Part shown: positions 1-12,920 of the stretch, in pieces
Numbering within the stretch: position 1 is the stretch's first letter
Layout of the letters: each line of letters opens with the position of its first letter
Assembly: GCF_028858725.1 (NCBI RefSeq)
Contig: NC_084773.1
Location: forward strand, 9,414,350 to 9,478,349
Length of the DNA stretch: 64,000 nt
Reading direction: 5' to 3'
Source of the DNA: Colius striatus
Lineage: Eukaryota; Chordata; Aves; Coliiformes; Coliidae
Position numbers and translations under genes: made by a program
The notes under the pieces: generated by a model
The model's input: only the letters and a program-made list of their open reading frames with translations
The model's database searches: none
What the model was told of the DNA's origin: nothing

Positions 1-19
1 AGCCCTGAGCCCCACTCAC

Positions 20-151
20 CCTCCCTCCGCAAGCATCGGCCGGCGGCCCCCTCCTGCCGCCGGCTCCTCCAGCGGCCCCAGCGAGTCGGTGGCCGCCGAA
101 ACAGGCGACGAGCGTGAGGAGGAAGGAACCGAACGCCAGCCCAGATGCCAT
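20..151 (-). CDS. IL17RD: IL17RD (SEF) first coding exon, partial gene
   Basis: Interleukin-17 receptor D is a single-pass membrane receptor that modulates FGF/MAPK and IL-17 signalling. Only its first coding exon is here. The ATG at 151-149 (minus) opens 44 codons that end at a GTGAGT donor (plus positions 19-14) in phase 0. The peptide begins MASGLAFGSFLLTLVACFGG, a typical signal peptide with a hydrophobic core at residues 5-18. It is followed by a Gly/Ala/Arg-rich linker and the end ADACGGR, which parallels the human N-terminus (signal peptide, AAGGSG linker, ADTCGWR). The exon sits in a CpG island, and the next gene is HESX1, the known neighbour of IL17RD. Signal peptides evolve quickly, so identity rests on the cysteine-containing end, the signal peptide and synteny. 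The remaining exons lie outside the window. Confidence 0.8.
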
Positions 152-460
152 GGTCTGCAGCGAGCCGACAGCAGCCGCAGCGCACAGGCAGCGGGGCGGA
201 GGGCGACCGCCGCTATGTGCATGCGCGCCGCCGGCCCGGGGGCGGGGGGCTCCTCCTCGGCCGGGCCCGGCAGGAGGGCTCGGCCCCCTGCCCCCGCCCC
301 GGCCCCGGCGGGGGGGCGGCCCGGCCCGGCCCCGCTCCGCTGCAGCTGCCGGGGTTCGGTGGCCGCGGCCGTGCGCGGGGCCTCCCGCCCCTGGTGCCAC
401 CGCAGCTGCGGAGCCCGCACCGCAGCGTTTGCGCGTCTCCCGGAAAGTAACGGGGTGTAG
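20..460 (-). promoter_or_regulatory. IL17RD: CpG-island promoter / 5' UTR of IL17RD
   Basis: The stretch is very GC- and CpG-rich, while the DNA right of about 540 is AT-rich. It includes GC-box-like runs (around 238-250 and 283-325) that are G-rich on the minus strand, just upstream of the IL17RD start codon. No TATA box is evident. The overlapping long open frames here on both strands are by-products of the GC content. The transcription start cannot be placed from sequence alone. Confidence 0.7.
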
Positions 461-3400
461 CCAGCACCTGGTGGGCTTTACCCCATCCCACACCGCAGTG
501 CTGGGCCCTGGAGACCCTCCACGGTAATCCATGGATTCGCGGTGGCTTTTTTTTTTGGTCAAGGGAGAAAGGTGAAGTGCCATTCGGCCAACGGGACTGA
601 TCTGTATGGAACCACAGCGATACAGACCTAGCTCTGTGCAAGATAAGGGCCACGGGCCAAAACCCACTCGAGAGATTTTCCACAGTTGATGCAAAATGAA
701 TGGCAAGCTAGGGCAATATGCTACCATAGAATTTCAGCTGCATAAAACGCAATAGAAGTTGTAAGCAGTAACTATTTCAGCATTTTCAGTTGGAGTCTAC
801 AATTCATTTTAACACATGATTTGACCAAAATATTTTTCTTTCATGGTAAATAAATCACGTTTCTAACACATTTCAAATGCAAGCTGCTCTGATATATCAA
901 TGAATCAGACTGATTACAACTCTCTTGCTTAATTCTCAAAATCATGTAAGAGACACAGAAGGCCAAAGCTCCTCTGAAGCAAAGAACCATGGTGAAATTT
1001 AGCTTGGAAAGGACTCCAGGCGGTTATTAGGTCTATCTGCCTGCTCAGAGAAGTGCTGACTTCAGTTTTAGGTCAGGTAGCTCAGGGCTTCGACATATGT
1101 CACTTTTACCCACCACTTTCCTCCTTTTTTTAAAAAAAAAATATTTAAATACATTCTGTTGCTATGAATAATACTGGCCAAAACCATAATCCTACTGGAA
1201 CAGACGAACCCATCAGTACTACAAAGACATTATGGTTTGGATCAAAATAGTATGCAAAACCACCACTGAGCCTATCAGTTGAAAGGAAACATGACCAGTT
1301 GGTAATTTTTAAACTAGTACTGGTTTTACAGCTGTAGGATTTCCATCATTTGTGGCTAATGGCAAAAATACTACAATAAAACTCCCTTAAGCTGCTTGTT
1401 GATGAATCACAGTTTTTGCACTCAGTTACCTCTGAAACAGGTTTGTGACTTCAGAACAGCCCTTCACTGAGACATCAAGCAAAATAAATTCTTGCCATTA
1501 AGCATTTCCTAGCAGAAGTTGGAGATTAGGCTGTAGGTCTTTCAAGGCTCTGGGAAGAAGTGACCCTTATTCACGATCTTCATTTGCCCTGCAGGCTGGA
1601 ATCTTGGAAAAAAAAAAAAAGGAGATATTAAGGCTACTCATGCTGTAGGTGGAATTTCACTGATTTTATGATGAGATGTTTTCAAACATCAAGTATATCC
1701 AAGCCTAGAATGAAAGGTTAGCACATTTCTTCACTGTACACCATACACATCTATCTGGATATTCTCACTTCACTTTCACAGAATGGTGTGGGTTGGAAGG
1801 GACCTCTAAAGAACATCCAGCCCAATCCCCTGCTCAAGCAGGTCCACCTAGATCAGGTCACACAGGAACATGTCCAGGTGGGTTTGGAAACCTCCAGAAA
1901 AGGAGCTTCCACACCCTCCCTGGGCAGCCTGTGCCAGGGCTCCCTCACCTCAACAGCAAAGAAGTTTTTCCTTAAGTGGAACTTGTTGTATTCCAGTTTT
2001 TGTCCATTACCCCAGTCCTATCATCAGACACTACAGAAAAAAGTGTTGCCTCTGTTCTGTCAACAGAGATGTAGACTGTTGGACAAGCTAAAATTTTGAA
2101 GTAAGAACTAAGAGGAAAATCAGCGCTGTGTTACTGCTACATTAGCCTACAATGATTTTAATACAAAGATACAGAATGAAAAGGGACATATCTTCAGTAG
2201 CAGAACTGAAGAATTCTCAGCTACCACTATACTGGCAGTACCTAGAAAGCACCAAAATGATCTATCTTCTTCACTAAGACCTTAAACTTAGTAGCACAAA
2301 GCCAAGATGTCATCTGACAAAATCAGCATTGCTGCCCAATTCCCAATAGCTCAGTGTAAGCTAGTAACAAAGTGACATCTGAAAAAAATGTATCTCCATC
2401 CTACCACCTTTTGAACAGGAATGAACTGACTGTCTAGAGAAGTATTTCCTGCTTTGTATGCATTTAGACTAATTCCCATTGAAATCCCTTGTGGAAAAGG
2501 GCAGAGGAGAGGTGGACATCAAGTATGTTTAGCTAGTTCCTCCAAAATGCTGCTAGCTAATACAAGGGCAAAACTGGGGACTTTGCTTTTCTGTAGGGCT
2601 CTTTTGTCCTTTTTTACAACAGTCTCTTGTTTCCAAATAGCACAGAATGCATAATATCCAGAAGTCATGGCTATCAATATCATTCATTCTACAGCTGGTT
2701 CTGGTTGCCACTCCACTTTCTTGCTCAAAGCTATAAGACATATTTTTTTACTTCTCCTTTCTGAACAGCTGTTCCCAGATGGAGAGGACAGTGAGAACTC
2801 AGCATTTCCTATAAGAACCATGAAAACTCACATCATAAAAAGTCCTGGTAACATGGTTAAAAGCTCCCTATTGATTTTTTTTTTTCTATCGCTCAGCAAA
2901 AATTCCTTCTTAGACTTGAAAGTTGTATTCTCCATCTATACTTCATATTTCTAACACTGAAATCTCTCCCAGGAGAGGTTGACCTTGACTGCAAAAGAAG
3001 TTATGAAAAACACTCACTTTTGGACCAAAAAGCAAACATCATGCTTGTAGAAATATTCAGCTCAGTCAGACGATCACGACTAGTGCAGTACCCCAGTATC
3101 ACACTTCTGTTATAAACACCACTCGCTGTTAGGAAATGAGGTTTACCTGTGGAATTAACATCTAACATTAAAAAGAGGTAGAAAGACCTTCCAGTATCAG
3201 ACCTTAAGAATGGAATTTAAAAGTGTGAAATGGAAGTGGTCACTCTCAGCAAGGGCATGAACATTCCCACCAGTGTAAAAGGTCTCAAAAGTTCTACTCT
3301 GATGGAACCCTCCACATTGTAACATGCCACAGTTTCAAAGGATCTCACTAAGTTCAAGTGAAAGAGTATCAACTGATAAGACATTGTGACCCAAAGCCAT

Positions 3401-6400
3401 AAAATTGATCTGAAATTCAAATAAAATCTATCATTTGTTATGAACAATTAGCTTGCTCAAGGTAACTGTGATTTATCACTACGAGAAATGTGCCAAAAGT
3501 TCCCCAAAATCACCAGGTTCCAAAAGGAAGATCTGGACATGAGCTCAGGGCTAAACTGGTAATAGGATTTGGAGACAGGAGAGATTCTGCTCCTTAGTAA
3601 GACAGGAAAAGACCCCTGGCTTTTTATTTTAATTTGCTGTTTCCTAAGGTCATCCAGACATTACCAATGGGTGCTTAAAATAGTGTAGAGGCCATGGACC
3701 ACAGATCCAGCCTCCAGAACAATTCCATCCAACCAGTCTTGTGAGTGGACAAGGGCACAGAGCGGTGTCCTGGCAGCCAGCTGGTCCTGCTCTGCCCAGA
3801 CATTCATTGGCACTTTGGAGTAGCTGCTGCTGTGTCCAGATGGGGCTTGAAAGTGGAATTAGATGCATGAATTCCACTTTGACACTGGCAGACAGCACTT
3901 GTATATCCAGATGCCTTACAGCAAGTCCTGAGATGGAGTATCCAGTCCCTTATGCTGAATAAACTAGACCTTCAGGAATCCATGTTACATACTAGCAGCA
4001 ATATTCCTCTCCTGCTCACGTTTTATGTCACACTGTCATGTTTGAGCTTTTTTCTTCAAAATCTCAAGTAAATCTTCAGGCATTTGGGATGTTTTGAGGC
4101 TTGTGAGTTCACAGAGTAGGGAGTGAATGGTCTTGTGACCTTTCTGGATGACTTAATGTCTTCTACAGGAAATGGCACTTAATGACCAAGGAAGTTTTAG
4201 AGCTATATTCCTCAAGGCTCAAGTTAGCATCAGATGTAAAAACAAGTTATGGTGAAAAGGAACCGACTGAAATAAACCAGTCATTACATGAAAATTACCT
4301 CTGATGACCATCAAAACAACAATTTACCAGTAATCCATCGATGCAAATCTTCATCCCCAGATCTCACAGTTCTCTGTATTATATACCAGCTGACCTGTTC
4401 TGCTGGCAGACAGTGTTTGCAGTCAGATGTCAACTCCCTGTATTTCTATTTAGTTTTGTATCTGTTTATTCCTAAGAATACAATGAAGGAATAGACACAG
4501 CTCAGTTCTCCAAGATGACTGAACTTGCTGATGTGCCACCAAATACACTCCTTCCTGCTCCAAAAGCCTGATGGATTGACTCACTCTGTGGCCACATGTC
4601 ATTTCTCAGAAGAGAGGGAGCAGGGCAGGACTGCATCTTTCAGCAGTAGTCTTCTGTTACACTGGATTAGGTGTAATATGAAACTATGCTTTTAGAGAAA
4701 AGTACCTTTGTGATGCAAAGAAAATTTAAGATTGCATGGAAGAGTCATTTTTCAATAAAAATTCTGTTGAACTAGAAATATTCCTAACCAACAACTGTAT
4801 CCCCAAAGTTAGCTATATTTTAGTCTTTAATTGAATCATTTTTCATGTGCAATTTTGAAATATTTTTCTGCTATACAGGAATTTTGTCCTAATTAGTATT
4901 AAAAAAAGAAGCAAATCAAGATCCTCACAATGCAGCTGGAATAAACACTACAAATATTAACAAAGTAACACTTTCACAAAAGTTTCTCTGCTTTACTTTT
5001 AATCTCAACCCTTTCATATTACAGCACACTTTCCATCCAGACAGCTTGTCATTCTCTTTCTGCAGGGAAATATGAGGGAGGGGACTGAGGGAACAACCCT
5101 AACCTGATTTAACAGTTCATTCTGAAGTTCAACAGCATCCTGTGGCAATGTCTGCAAAATTAATCCTAGCACACTAAGGGACCCCTCACTGAGCATAACC
5201 TGTCTTAAACCCTTCCCCATTTAACTGAGGGAGAGCTATTTGCTCAAGCGCTTCAGGCTGACATCATTTGTTATTTGAGGCCAAAAGCCAAGGGTAATTA
5301 AGGCTAAAGAAAATGTATTCAAGATTTTTGTAATTAAAATGTGTAGAGACAATAGTAACAAGACACTGTTACAGAACAATAGAAACATGGCTGGAAGAGC
5401 TAAAAAAAAATCTTAGTATTGTATAAGCATTATGGAAAAAGATTGGAAAGTATTTTGTCAATAGCACCTCATTCCACTCCCACTAAGGGAAGTACACAAA
5501 CAAAAGAAAACAGGAAGGCTGAGAGCATCTGGTAATTGTAATCTTTGCTTGTATGATAGACACGTGACAACATTTCAGAGAAGATTTAAAAAATATTTTA
5601 TAGCAGATTTACAAAACAATCTACAGCAATTCTACAAGACTGGGCTAAAAAATAGAGGAAGGGCTCTGTTAGGAACGACCGCTGTTGGTGGCAACCTTAC
5701 CTCTCAAACAACTCCTTTTAACTATGGTCTGGCACATTCTTTTAAAACTAAATTTTTAAAAACAAGAAGTCGGATACCAGGATTGAGTTAGCTTCTGATT
5801 GAAAGTGTGAGACAAATACACAGAGAGCAAGAGACTGTTCGAACACAATTAACAAGATTTGTTAATACTTCTATGAAAAGTTAATGCATGTTTATATGTC
5901 ACAAAATATAATCCTTTGTTTCTAATTAGATGATAATAGCACCCATCACTGAAAACACCACTCCTACTAAACTGTAATTTGTGATAAAACTTACAGCTTT
6001 GGACCAGATATTTACAGAGGAAAGAAGAGAAAGATTGGCTCACTTTTCTCATTTAAACAGGAATGTCTACAAGAAAAGAAGGTTTTTAATGTAATTTACA
6101 TTTCACAAAAATATCTAGGCATAGCCCACTGCATTCTAAGGTCATTGCTGATGCCTCTATGGAATGCTTCCCTATGACTTCCTCTCTGTCAAAATGAATT
6201 AGAGCAGTTTACAGTTATATTGTCAGATTACCACATCCTGTAGCATAGAATATGATGCTTTCCCAACTCCAAAGTGAAATAATTGTATTTCACTGCAAGT
6301 CTCACTCCAAATAGCTATCTGCTAACTTACAAATATTTGGAACAAGAAAGAAATTGAAGTTGACATCATCATATTTTTAATATTTTACCCTGACTGAACA

Positions 6401-9400
6401 CTTTGAAATGCAAGACAAACTATTAAGAAATGCCCAGTATTCAAACAGCACAAAGTAATTTCTTGCCCTTCTAACGTGATAAAACAATGGTAAATAGTCT
6501 GGTGGTAATAAGTATTGCTCCACGGCAAAGCTTTGCATTATCAATGTTGTATTTACTATCACAGAAAAATTATATTAGTAGATTTTGTACCAGAAGCTAT
6601 TCTATGATTTACATTACAAGGAGTGGGGTTTTCAGAATTGTTAAGTCCAGAATATTACAAATATTAAGTACCTACCAATTCTCACAAGGTTCAGTTCAGT
6701 ATTGACCAATCAGAACTTTTGAAAACCAAGCCCTATGTCAAGCCTTTGTATGCATGTACAATATAAATTTGGTCATAAAGTTTGTACAAGAATTAAAATA
6801 AATTAAAAAAAAACTTGCTGGCATTCTGTCTATCCACAGCCTAAGTCATGACCACAGATTTTACTCAGAATTAATTGAACATGTAGAACTGTAATTATAA
6901 AATCTATCCACAAGAGGGCAAAATCAGCCCAGCATTTTTATAGGCATTTCAAATACAAACTCATCAATGTTTCAAGATTCGAGAATTTAACATTCCATTT
7001 ATTATGAAAAAGCAAAATGTTTAGGATGAAGCTAATACACAGACAACAACCTTAAATGCAGAATATTTGATCTGCTAACATCTTCATTTCCTTAATGTGA
7101 CAATCAATCATAGAAACTGAATCTCAAGATATTCTGGAGTATTACTATGGCTGATGCAATACAATTCTAAACATTGAAAGATATACATTAATTTTCCTTT
7201 AATACATAAACCACAATTTGGTGACTTTTTTGCATATATATGCTTTTTTCCCCTTACATATGCAATTTAAACACAGAAGATTCCCAAAAATGTTATAGTG
7301 GTTAATAACAAGATTAATAACATAGATAACTTAATGAAGGGGTCTGTCTTATACCACCAGCTAACTTTCATCAAATTGCATGAAATTAAGGAAAAGAGTG
7401 GTAGACTCTAGTCATTGGGCTCTCTGGCCATCAAAATGGCAGAGGAAAATTAGGTTTAGAAACTACAAAAAAGATATCACTGAACTAAAAAGCATTGCTT
7501 GCATCCTATTTGAATCAACAAATACTCTTGCACGTTTGAAAACTCGACTACTTCACTTCTATTTTGTTCTTCTTGTTCTTGTACCTTAATAAAAATAAAT
7601 GCAATATACCACTTGCTCTGTCACTCTAATACCAGCACTGTACCATATTCATACAATCAAATATAAAACATACATGGTGGTATGAAAGTCATACCAACAC
7701 AGCTACACCAAGGCCTGTATATCCCTAGGCACTCTTGATCCTTCCCTCATTGCTAGTAAATAGCATCATGCAAAAAAAAGTACTAGAAGAAATTAAATGT
7801 ACTGCTTCTCCTAAACTCAACAAACAGAGCTTAGTTTTCTATTTTGTTAGTCAATCTAAGAAGCAAAACGTTTAATGCTACTACCATGCCATGCTAAGAC
7901 TTTCACACTTTCTGAGATTCTCCTGATCTGGTCTAAGAAAATGCTGGCCCCTGCCAGTACCAGCTTTGGGTGCTCAAAATATAAAGACCAGTTTTCCACA
8001 TTTTCTGTCTAACCCTTTCCCCTGCACATCATGCAAGTCAAGAGACTATTCCCCAGCAAAGGAATGGAAGAGCCTTAGATCTCTTCAAGAGCCCTAGATT
8101 CCTCACCTTTACTAACAAACCTGTTTGCCCATTATGACCACATACACTTCCTTTGTAATGCAATCAGATGGGATTGCTTCCTCCTCCCACCTCCAACAAG
8201 ATTTAGAACTGCCACCCCCTCACACACAATGATCATCAGAACGTTGTCTTTTTACTGTTCCATTACCAAAGAAGTATATGAGATATTTTAAATAGCTCTA
8301 ATAAAACTAACAGAATATGATGAGTCTGGATGAATCTATGACACGAATAACAGGACATGAGATAATTTGTCAGTCGCCACTGCTCAAAAAGTGTATTTCA
8401 AAGTAAAATACCTTGTACTGCCCATCTAAATATCTAATATTAATCCTTTTAAAACCAAGGGACAAAGATCATCAACCTAACAACTGATAAGAAAAACTTA
8501 AGTCAACCCAAGGAATTAAAAAAAAAAGAAAAAGATATATGTGACAATGAGTTCCTAAAGAGCTTTGATTCCAGTTAACCCTGCGAGTTAATCTCAGCTG
8601 TTTAAAATCAGCTGAATTTCATGTTAGGTAAACTAAAGTTGTTTGCCAATTATTTAAGGCTACTTTTGAGCAAGTCTTTTGTTAAGTCTAGTTACATAAA
8701 TGCTGGATGGTTTTTAAAGCATAATTTCCTTTCAACAGTGTTGGGAACACAGCGCTAATCTTCTTACAACTATAAGAAGTCCTGGGTTTCATTGCTTTAC
8801 AAGAATTTTCAATACAAACTTTTGAACAACTAGAAAAATGTGGATGTATCCACACACACCAGGAAAAGTATAACATATATTTTGCTAGTGTATCAGCTTC
8901 TTACTTGGAAGCACAGCTTTCATCAACTAATTGCAAATTCAAAAGTTTTAGATGACAAATTAATGAATGCTTTTCTAAACCTGGGCTTTCAATGCTAACA
9001 TCGGTAATTTAAAGACTTAAGTTTCAAACTATGCCTTAATGTATTCTGCTAGTAATAATATGATAACGGCACTTGGGAAGAATTGGCTCTTTGGTAGAAA
9101 TACATTTCAATCTGATTTAACACCATGAGCATAGTTGGTCTTTTTTTGGACAACATTGGGCATTGCTGAAGTTTGTGGTTAGCAAACAAATTTAAAATAG
9201 AGATGTTAATTAAGAGAACATCAAATTAAAACAAATAATTATGCAGCCCAGCATCCTGATTAGGGTGACAGGCACTAAACCTATATCAGGAAAGCACTGC
9301 TAGAATGTTTAAGTGCCATTTACAGTCAATGACAGGAGCTCATTAATCAGCCTCACCCTAGCCTCAGATGTAGCTGTTGACGGATGCTGACATAACAGCT

Positions 9401-12400
9401 TGCCAGTACTGAGTCTTAAAACCAGCCCTGCTTTTTGCTGGAACAGTTTTCACCATCCTAGTAAACTTCTCAGTTTATCACAGGGTCAAACGATCACTGG
9501 AGCCAATATAAGGAAATATGGCTGGAAGCAAAGGAGGTCGTGGCTTCACAAAGCTTAAATCAGAATAAAAACCAAAGAGACTGAGACTTTTCTGATCACA
9601 ATTCTGAAGGGTAGACAGACAATCAGAAATACTGCAATGCAAAGCATGCAAAACTGAAGCAGGAGCAGATTTCAGCATGCATGGTGGCCTCTTCTGATAG
9701 TCTCATCCACTATTGTTATTTGAGCTGTCTGTGCCTAGACAGATAACACAGCATATGAAATGTATTACCAAGATAGCCCAGAAAGCTGCATATTATCAGG
9801 AAGTACAAGATCAGAAAATCCCATGAAGTCCAGGCTAATATTTTTTAAGATGAAAAAAAATAGATCAGGTGCATTTGAGAAAGTGATGGCCACAATTTAA
9901 ACCTGTGGGAGCCAAGGTAGGTACAAATACAAAGTCAAACGTTTTCCTTTCAATTGTTGATGCATGTACTTAGTGCAGAACACAACTAAGCCAAAATGAA
10001 GCAAATAATGCCATCATGCCATTTAACTTTTTGCTGCTCAGCACTATGTTTGACTTTCTTAGTACCTTACACCAATCATCCTTCTGGTAACATTTGCTAA
10101 TTGAGAGCTGGATACCAGGGCTGGTGCTATTATTATTCTGCTGCTGTTCTACTCATTTTCTTAAATTGCTTTGTCAGACTTCTTTCACTTGAGACAAGTT
10201 TCATTATAGGAGACATTAGGTGTATTTAGGTATTTGCCAGATAATAGAGTAAGGTTCTTAGTCATCAATCTGTACAGATTAGTCTAATCTGTTGCTGCTG
10301 GAAACCTTGTTTCTAGCAGTAGACAATAGTTTCAAATTACCTGCGATAAGGTTAAGGTTTGGGTAATAAATGTTTTCAGGTGAGAAGAAAAACAAAGTAG
10401 AACTCATGCACTCCCAATATTGTCATTACCTTTACCAGATCAGGTAGGTATCAGAACTGAGATTCTAATGTCTCTAAATAGTGTTCCTAATGGATTTGGC
10501 TCCATTTAAATTGCTTTGTGAATGCTCTCTTAAGTATTTCTGAATGCAGGATACAACAGAAGTTCAGTTCCTAATGTTAATTCCTGAATCCAACAAAGCT
10601 TGAATAATTACTTTTCCATTTGAATAGAAGTTTGTTATTTTCACACTAAAATAGGATTTCTAGGAGCAAAGATAAACAAGTCGAGATTTTAGGGATCTTA
10701 TAAAAGTGAAGGCAATGAGCCCAGAAGTTAAAAACACAAAATGAAAAATACCTGTATCCTTGTTAAAGAGTAATGCAACTTTTCAGTAGTATTTTCAGAA
10801 AATGTAGAAATAGTTTTTATTTCAACTCTTACATCTGAAGTTGTTTCTTTAATCTCTTTTCTCAGACTTGCCTTTGATTCTGTAGGATACCAGATATCAT
10901 GGATACCAGCATCGAGAAAGGAAGAGCAATACTTTGTTCATGATATAACAGCTATGATGGTACCTTGTGAAATCCCAGACTAACTGAATTTTGCAATACC
11001 TTGCAAACATTTAGCGAAGCTATATGGAATCATCCATTGGTACAACTGAGATGTATAGACATGTCGTAAGAAAGCACACAAACTGAAGGAAAAGTAGAGC
11101 ATATTAAAAAAAGAGATACAGGCATCAGAAATTGTCTGGAAGCAGTAGAGGCAGGTCCTCAAAACTCTAACACCAACCTCTTCTAGAATCTTTCCACTAC
11201 ATTGAACGTAACATGAAAAAAAACATCTGTTGTCATTTTATTATTAAACAAGAAAGTGCAAGTGATGAAGAGTCTAACTGTATTTGCACTACTAAAACAC
11301 TACAAGAATCTATGGATTTTTTTTCCTCCCTTTTTTGCTATTTACATTTAGCCTATATTAAAAATGATACACTGATGACTTCTGTCGTTGGTGTCTTAAC
11401 TGACTTCCTTGAAGCCGAGTGGCAGACTGCTAATGAGCTTTGTGCTAAGGTATGTAGATTGGAGACCTGGGCTCAAATTCTTCCTCCAGTAAATATCAAA
11501 ATAGTTATCATAAAGGAAAACGGTTTCCACTAGAAACCTGGAAACCAAAATCATAGCTCAGTGTCCAGGTATTCCTTCAATGTGGGTTAGTTAGTGTGAG
11601 ATATATACTATTGAACAAAAGCAATGTGAATGTCCTAGGCATAATTTTTTCTTCCTAGTTTTCAGAATTTTTCTTTATGATCTTTAAAAAAAGATAAAAT
11701 GCTTCAGTGCATTTTTTTTATTACTGTAAAGTATAATTTTGTTTCAAATTAAACCTCTTTTTTCAAGTCAGATGAGTGGGAAAAACAATTAAAAAAGCTT
11801 TGTCTAAATTATTTGGGATTTACTGGTTCTTCCAGATCTACAGATTGAAATATCATTTAAAGGCAGTGCCTCTGCTGAATCATATCAGACTAACAGGAGT
11901 TTTTGTATTTACAGCTGGGCCAATGTAAAACATATCTCTAGTAAGACACACAGACTGAAGTGTCACTGAAGGACAGCGGGACTTCAATTAAGTGCTTAAA
12001 GCTCTGCTCAATGAAGAACAGGATAAGCCCATACTTAGAATGTTTTCCTACATCATTGCCATGAAGAGTTGTGGGTTTTCTTGGGGAAGAAGGGGAGTTG
12101 TTTGTTTTTAAATAAGGCTCTTCTTATGTATATTGACTTCAGGCTGTATATCAAGTATGAGGATATTTAACCTTCATGTACCGTTTGATAAAAATGGATA
12201 GCAGTGGTACGGATATCTGGCCTGGTCCCAGCTGATTTGATCCTGTGAAATGCTACATTCTGCCACTAAAAGAAAATAGGGCATCTCAAGTAACTGGAGC
12301 ACCTATACTGACAAGAGAGGAGATATACAAGTTGAAGTATTAAATAAGAAAATATCCTAAATTATCAAAATATTACCTTAACCAATTGTTCAGCCTGAAC

Positions 12401-12776
12401 AGAGAGTTGAGTAACTAGCCTTTCACTTGAGATAACTTTAAAAAATAAAAGTATGTTCTTTATGAAAACTATCATACTCTTCATAAATGACCTATTTAAA
12501 CTCCAGTGTAATGCACAATCTGGTTCAGGCAGCAAAACCTATTTTGCATATGGTGTATTTCAGACTTGAAACAGATGTTGTTTAAAAACCATGAAGCTTT
12601 GTTAAGTTGTCTTTAATTAAGCTGCAGTAATTCATATTAACTGATAACCTTGTGCAACCTAGGGTTCAGATTTTTTTAAACTGAAAAAATATCTAAACTT
12701 TTCTGAAAATAATTATTTTTAAAAGTTCACTTTTCCCACAAGCAGATGGTTATAATCATACTTCAAGTATTTACAG
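461..12776. other. intergenic region IL17RD-HESX1, no gene supported
   Basis: About 12 kb of mostly AT-rich DNA separates the IL17RD promoter from the HESX1 3' end. It contains one clear CR1 copy (1777-2060), short A/T runs (for example 1605-1620) and scattered small open frames with no recognisable protein. An exon-like 48-base segment (5104-5151, minus) and a homeobox-site-rich stretch (about 9190-9400) are discussed as findings. Long-range regulatory elements for HESX1 or IL17RD may lie here, but I cannot prove any. Confidence 0.6.
1777..2060 (-). mobile_element. CR1 LINE 3' fragment
   Basis: Reverse-oriented CR1 retrotransposon tail. The plus strand reads 'gaatggtgtgggttggaagg', then the CR1 landmarks 'cccaatcccctgctcaagca', 'ggcagcctgtgccagggct' and 'aaagaagtttttccttaa', then the degraded 'gtcctatcatcagacacta' segment. 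Only the non-coding 3' end is present, as is usual for 5'-truncated CR1 copies. It is moderately diverged and contains no intact coding sequence. Confidence 0.92.
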
Positions 12777-12782
12777 TTTATT
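12777..12782 (-). other. HESX1: HESX1 polyadenylation signal (AATAAA)
   Basis: The plus strand reads tttatt, giving AATAAA on the minus strand about 140 bases past the HESX1 stop codon. It is the first canonical signal downstream and would give a short 3' UTR. The assignment is by position only. Confidence 0.55.
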
Positions 12783-12920
12783 TCAATGAAAATTATGATA
12801 AACTTTCAAATCTGGGGATAAAATCTTAATTAATATATCATCAGTATTTAATGAAAGTTACAAAAATTCCAATACTTCTTCATATTCTATTGCAGTGCCA
12901 TAACAGCAAAATCATCCTTT

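Noticed and set aside
89-527. Several overlapping long open frames on both strands in the first 500 bases
   Set aside because: They are Pro/Gly/Arg/Ala-rich frames produced by a CpG island. Only the signal-peptide frame starting at 151 (minus) fits a gene and a splice donor.
1788-2099. A 103-codon open frame as a protein gene
   Set aside because: It lies in the reverse complement of a CR1 non-coding tail.
11213-11533. A 106-codon plus-strand open frame as a gene
   Set aside because: No domain, no coding-like composition, and no splice or promoter context; length is within chance for this much AT-rich DNA.
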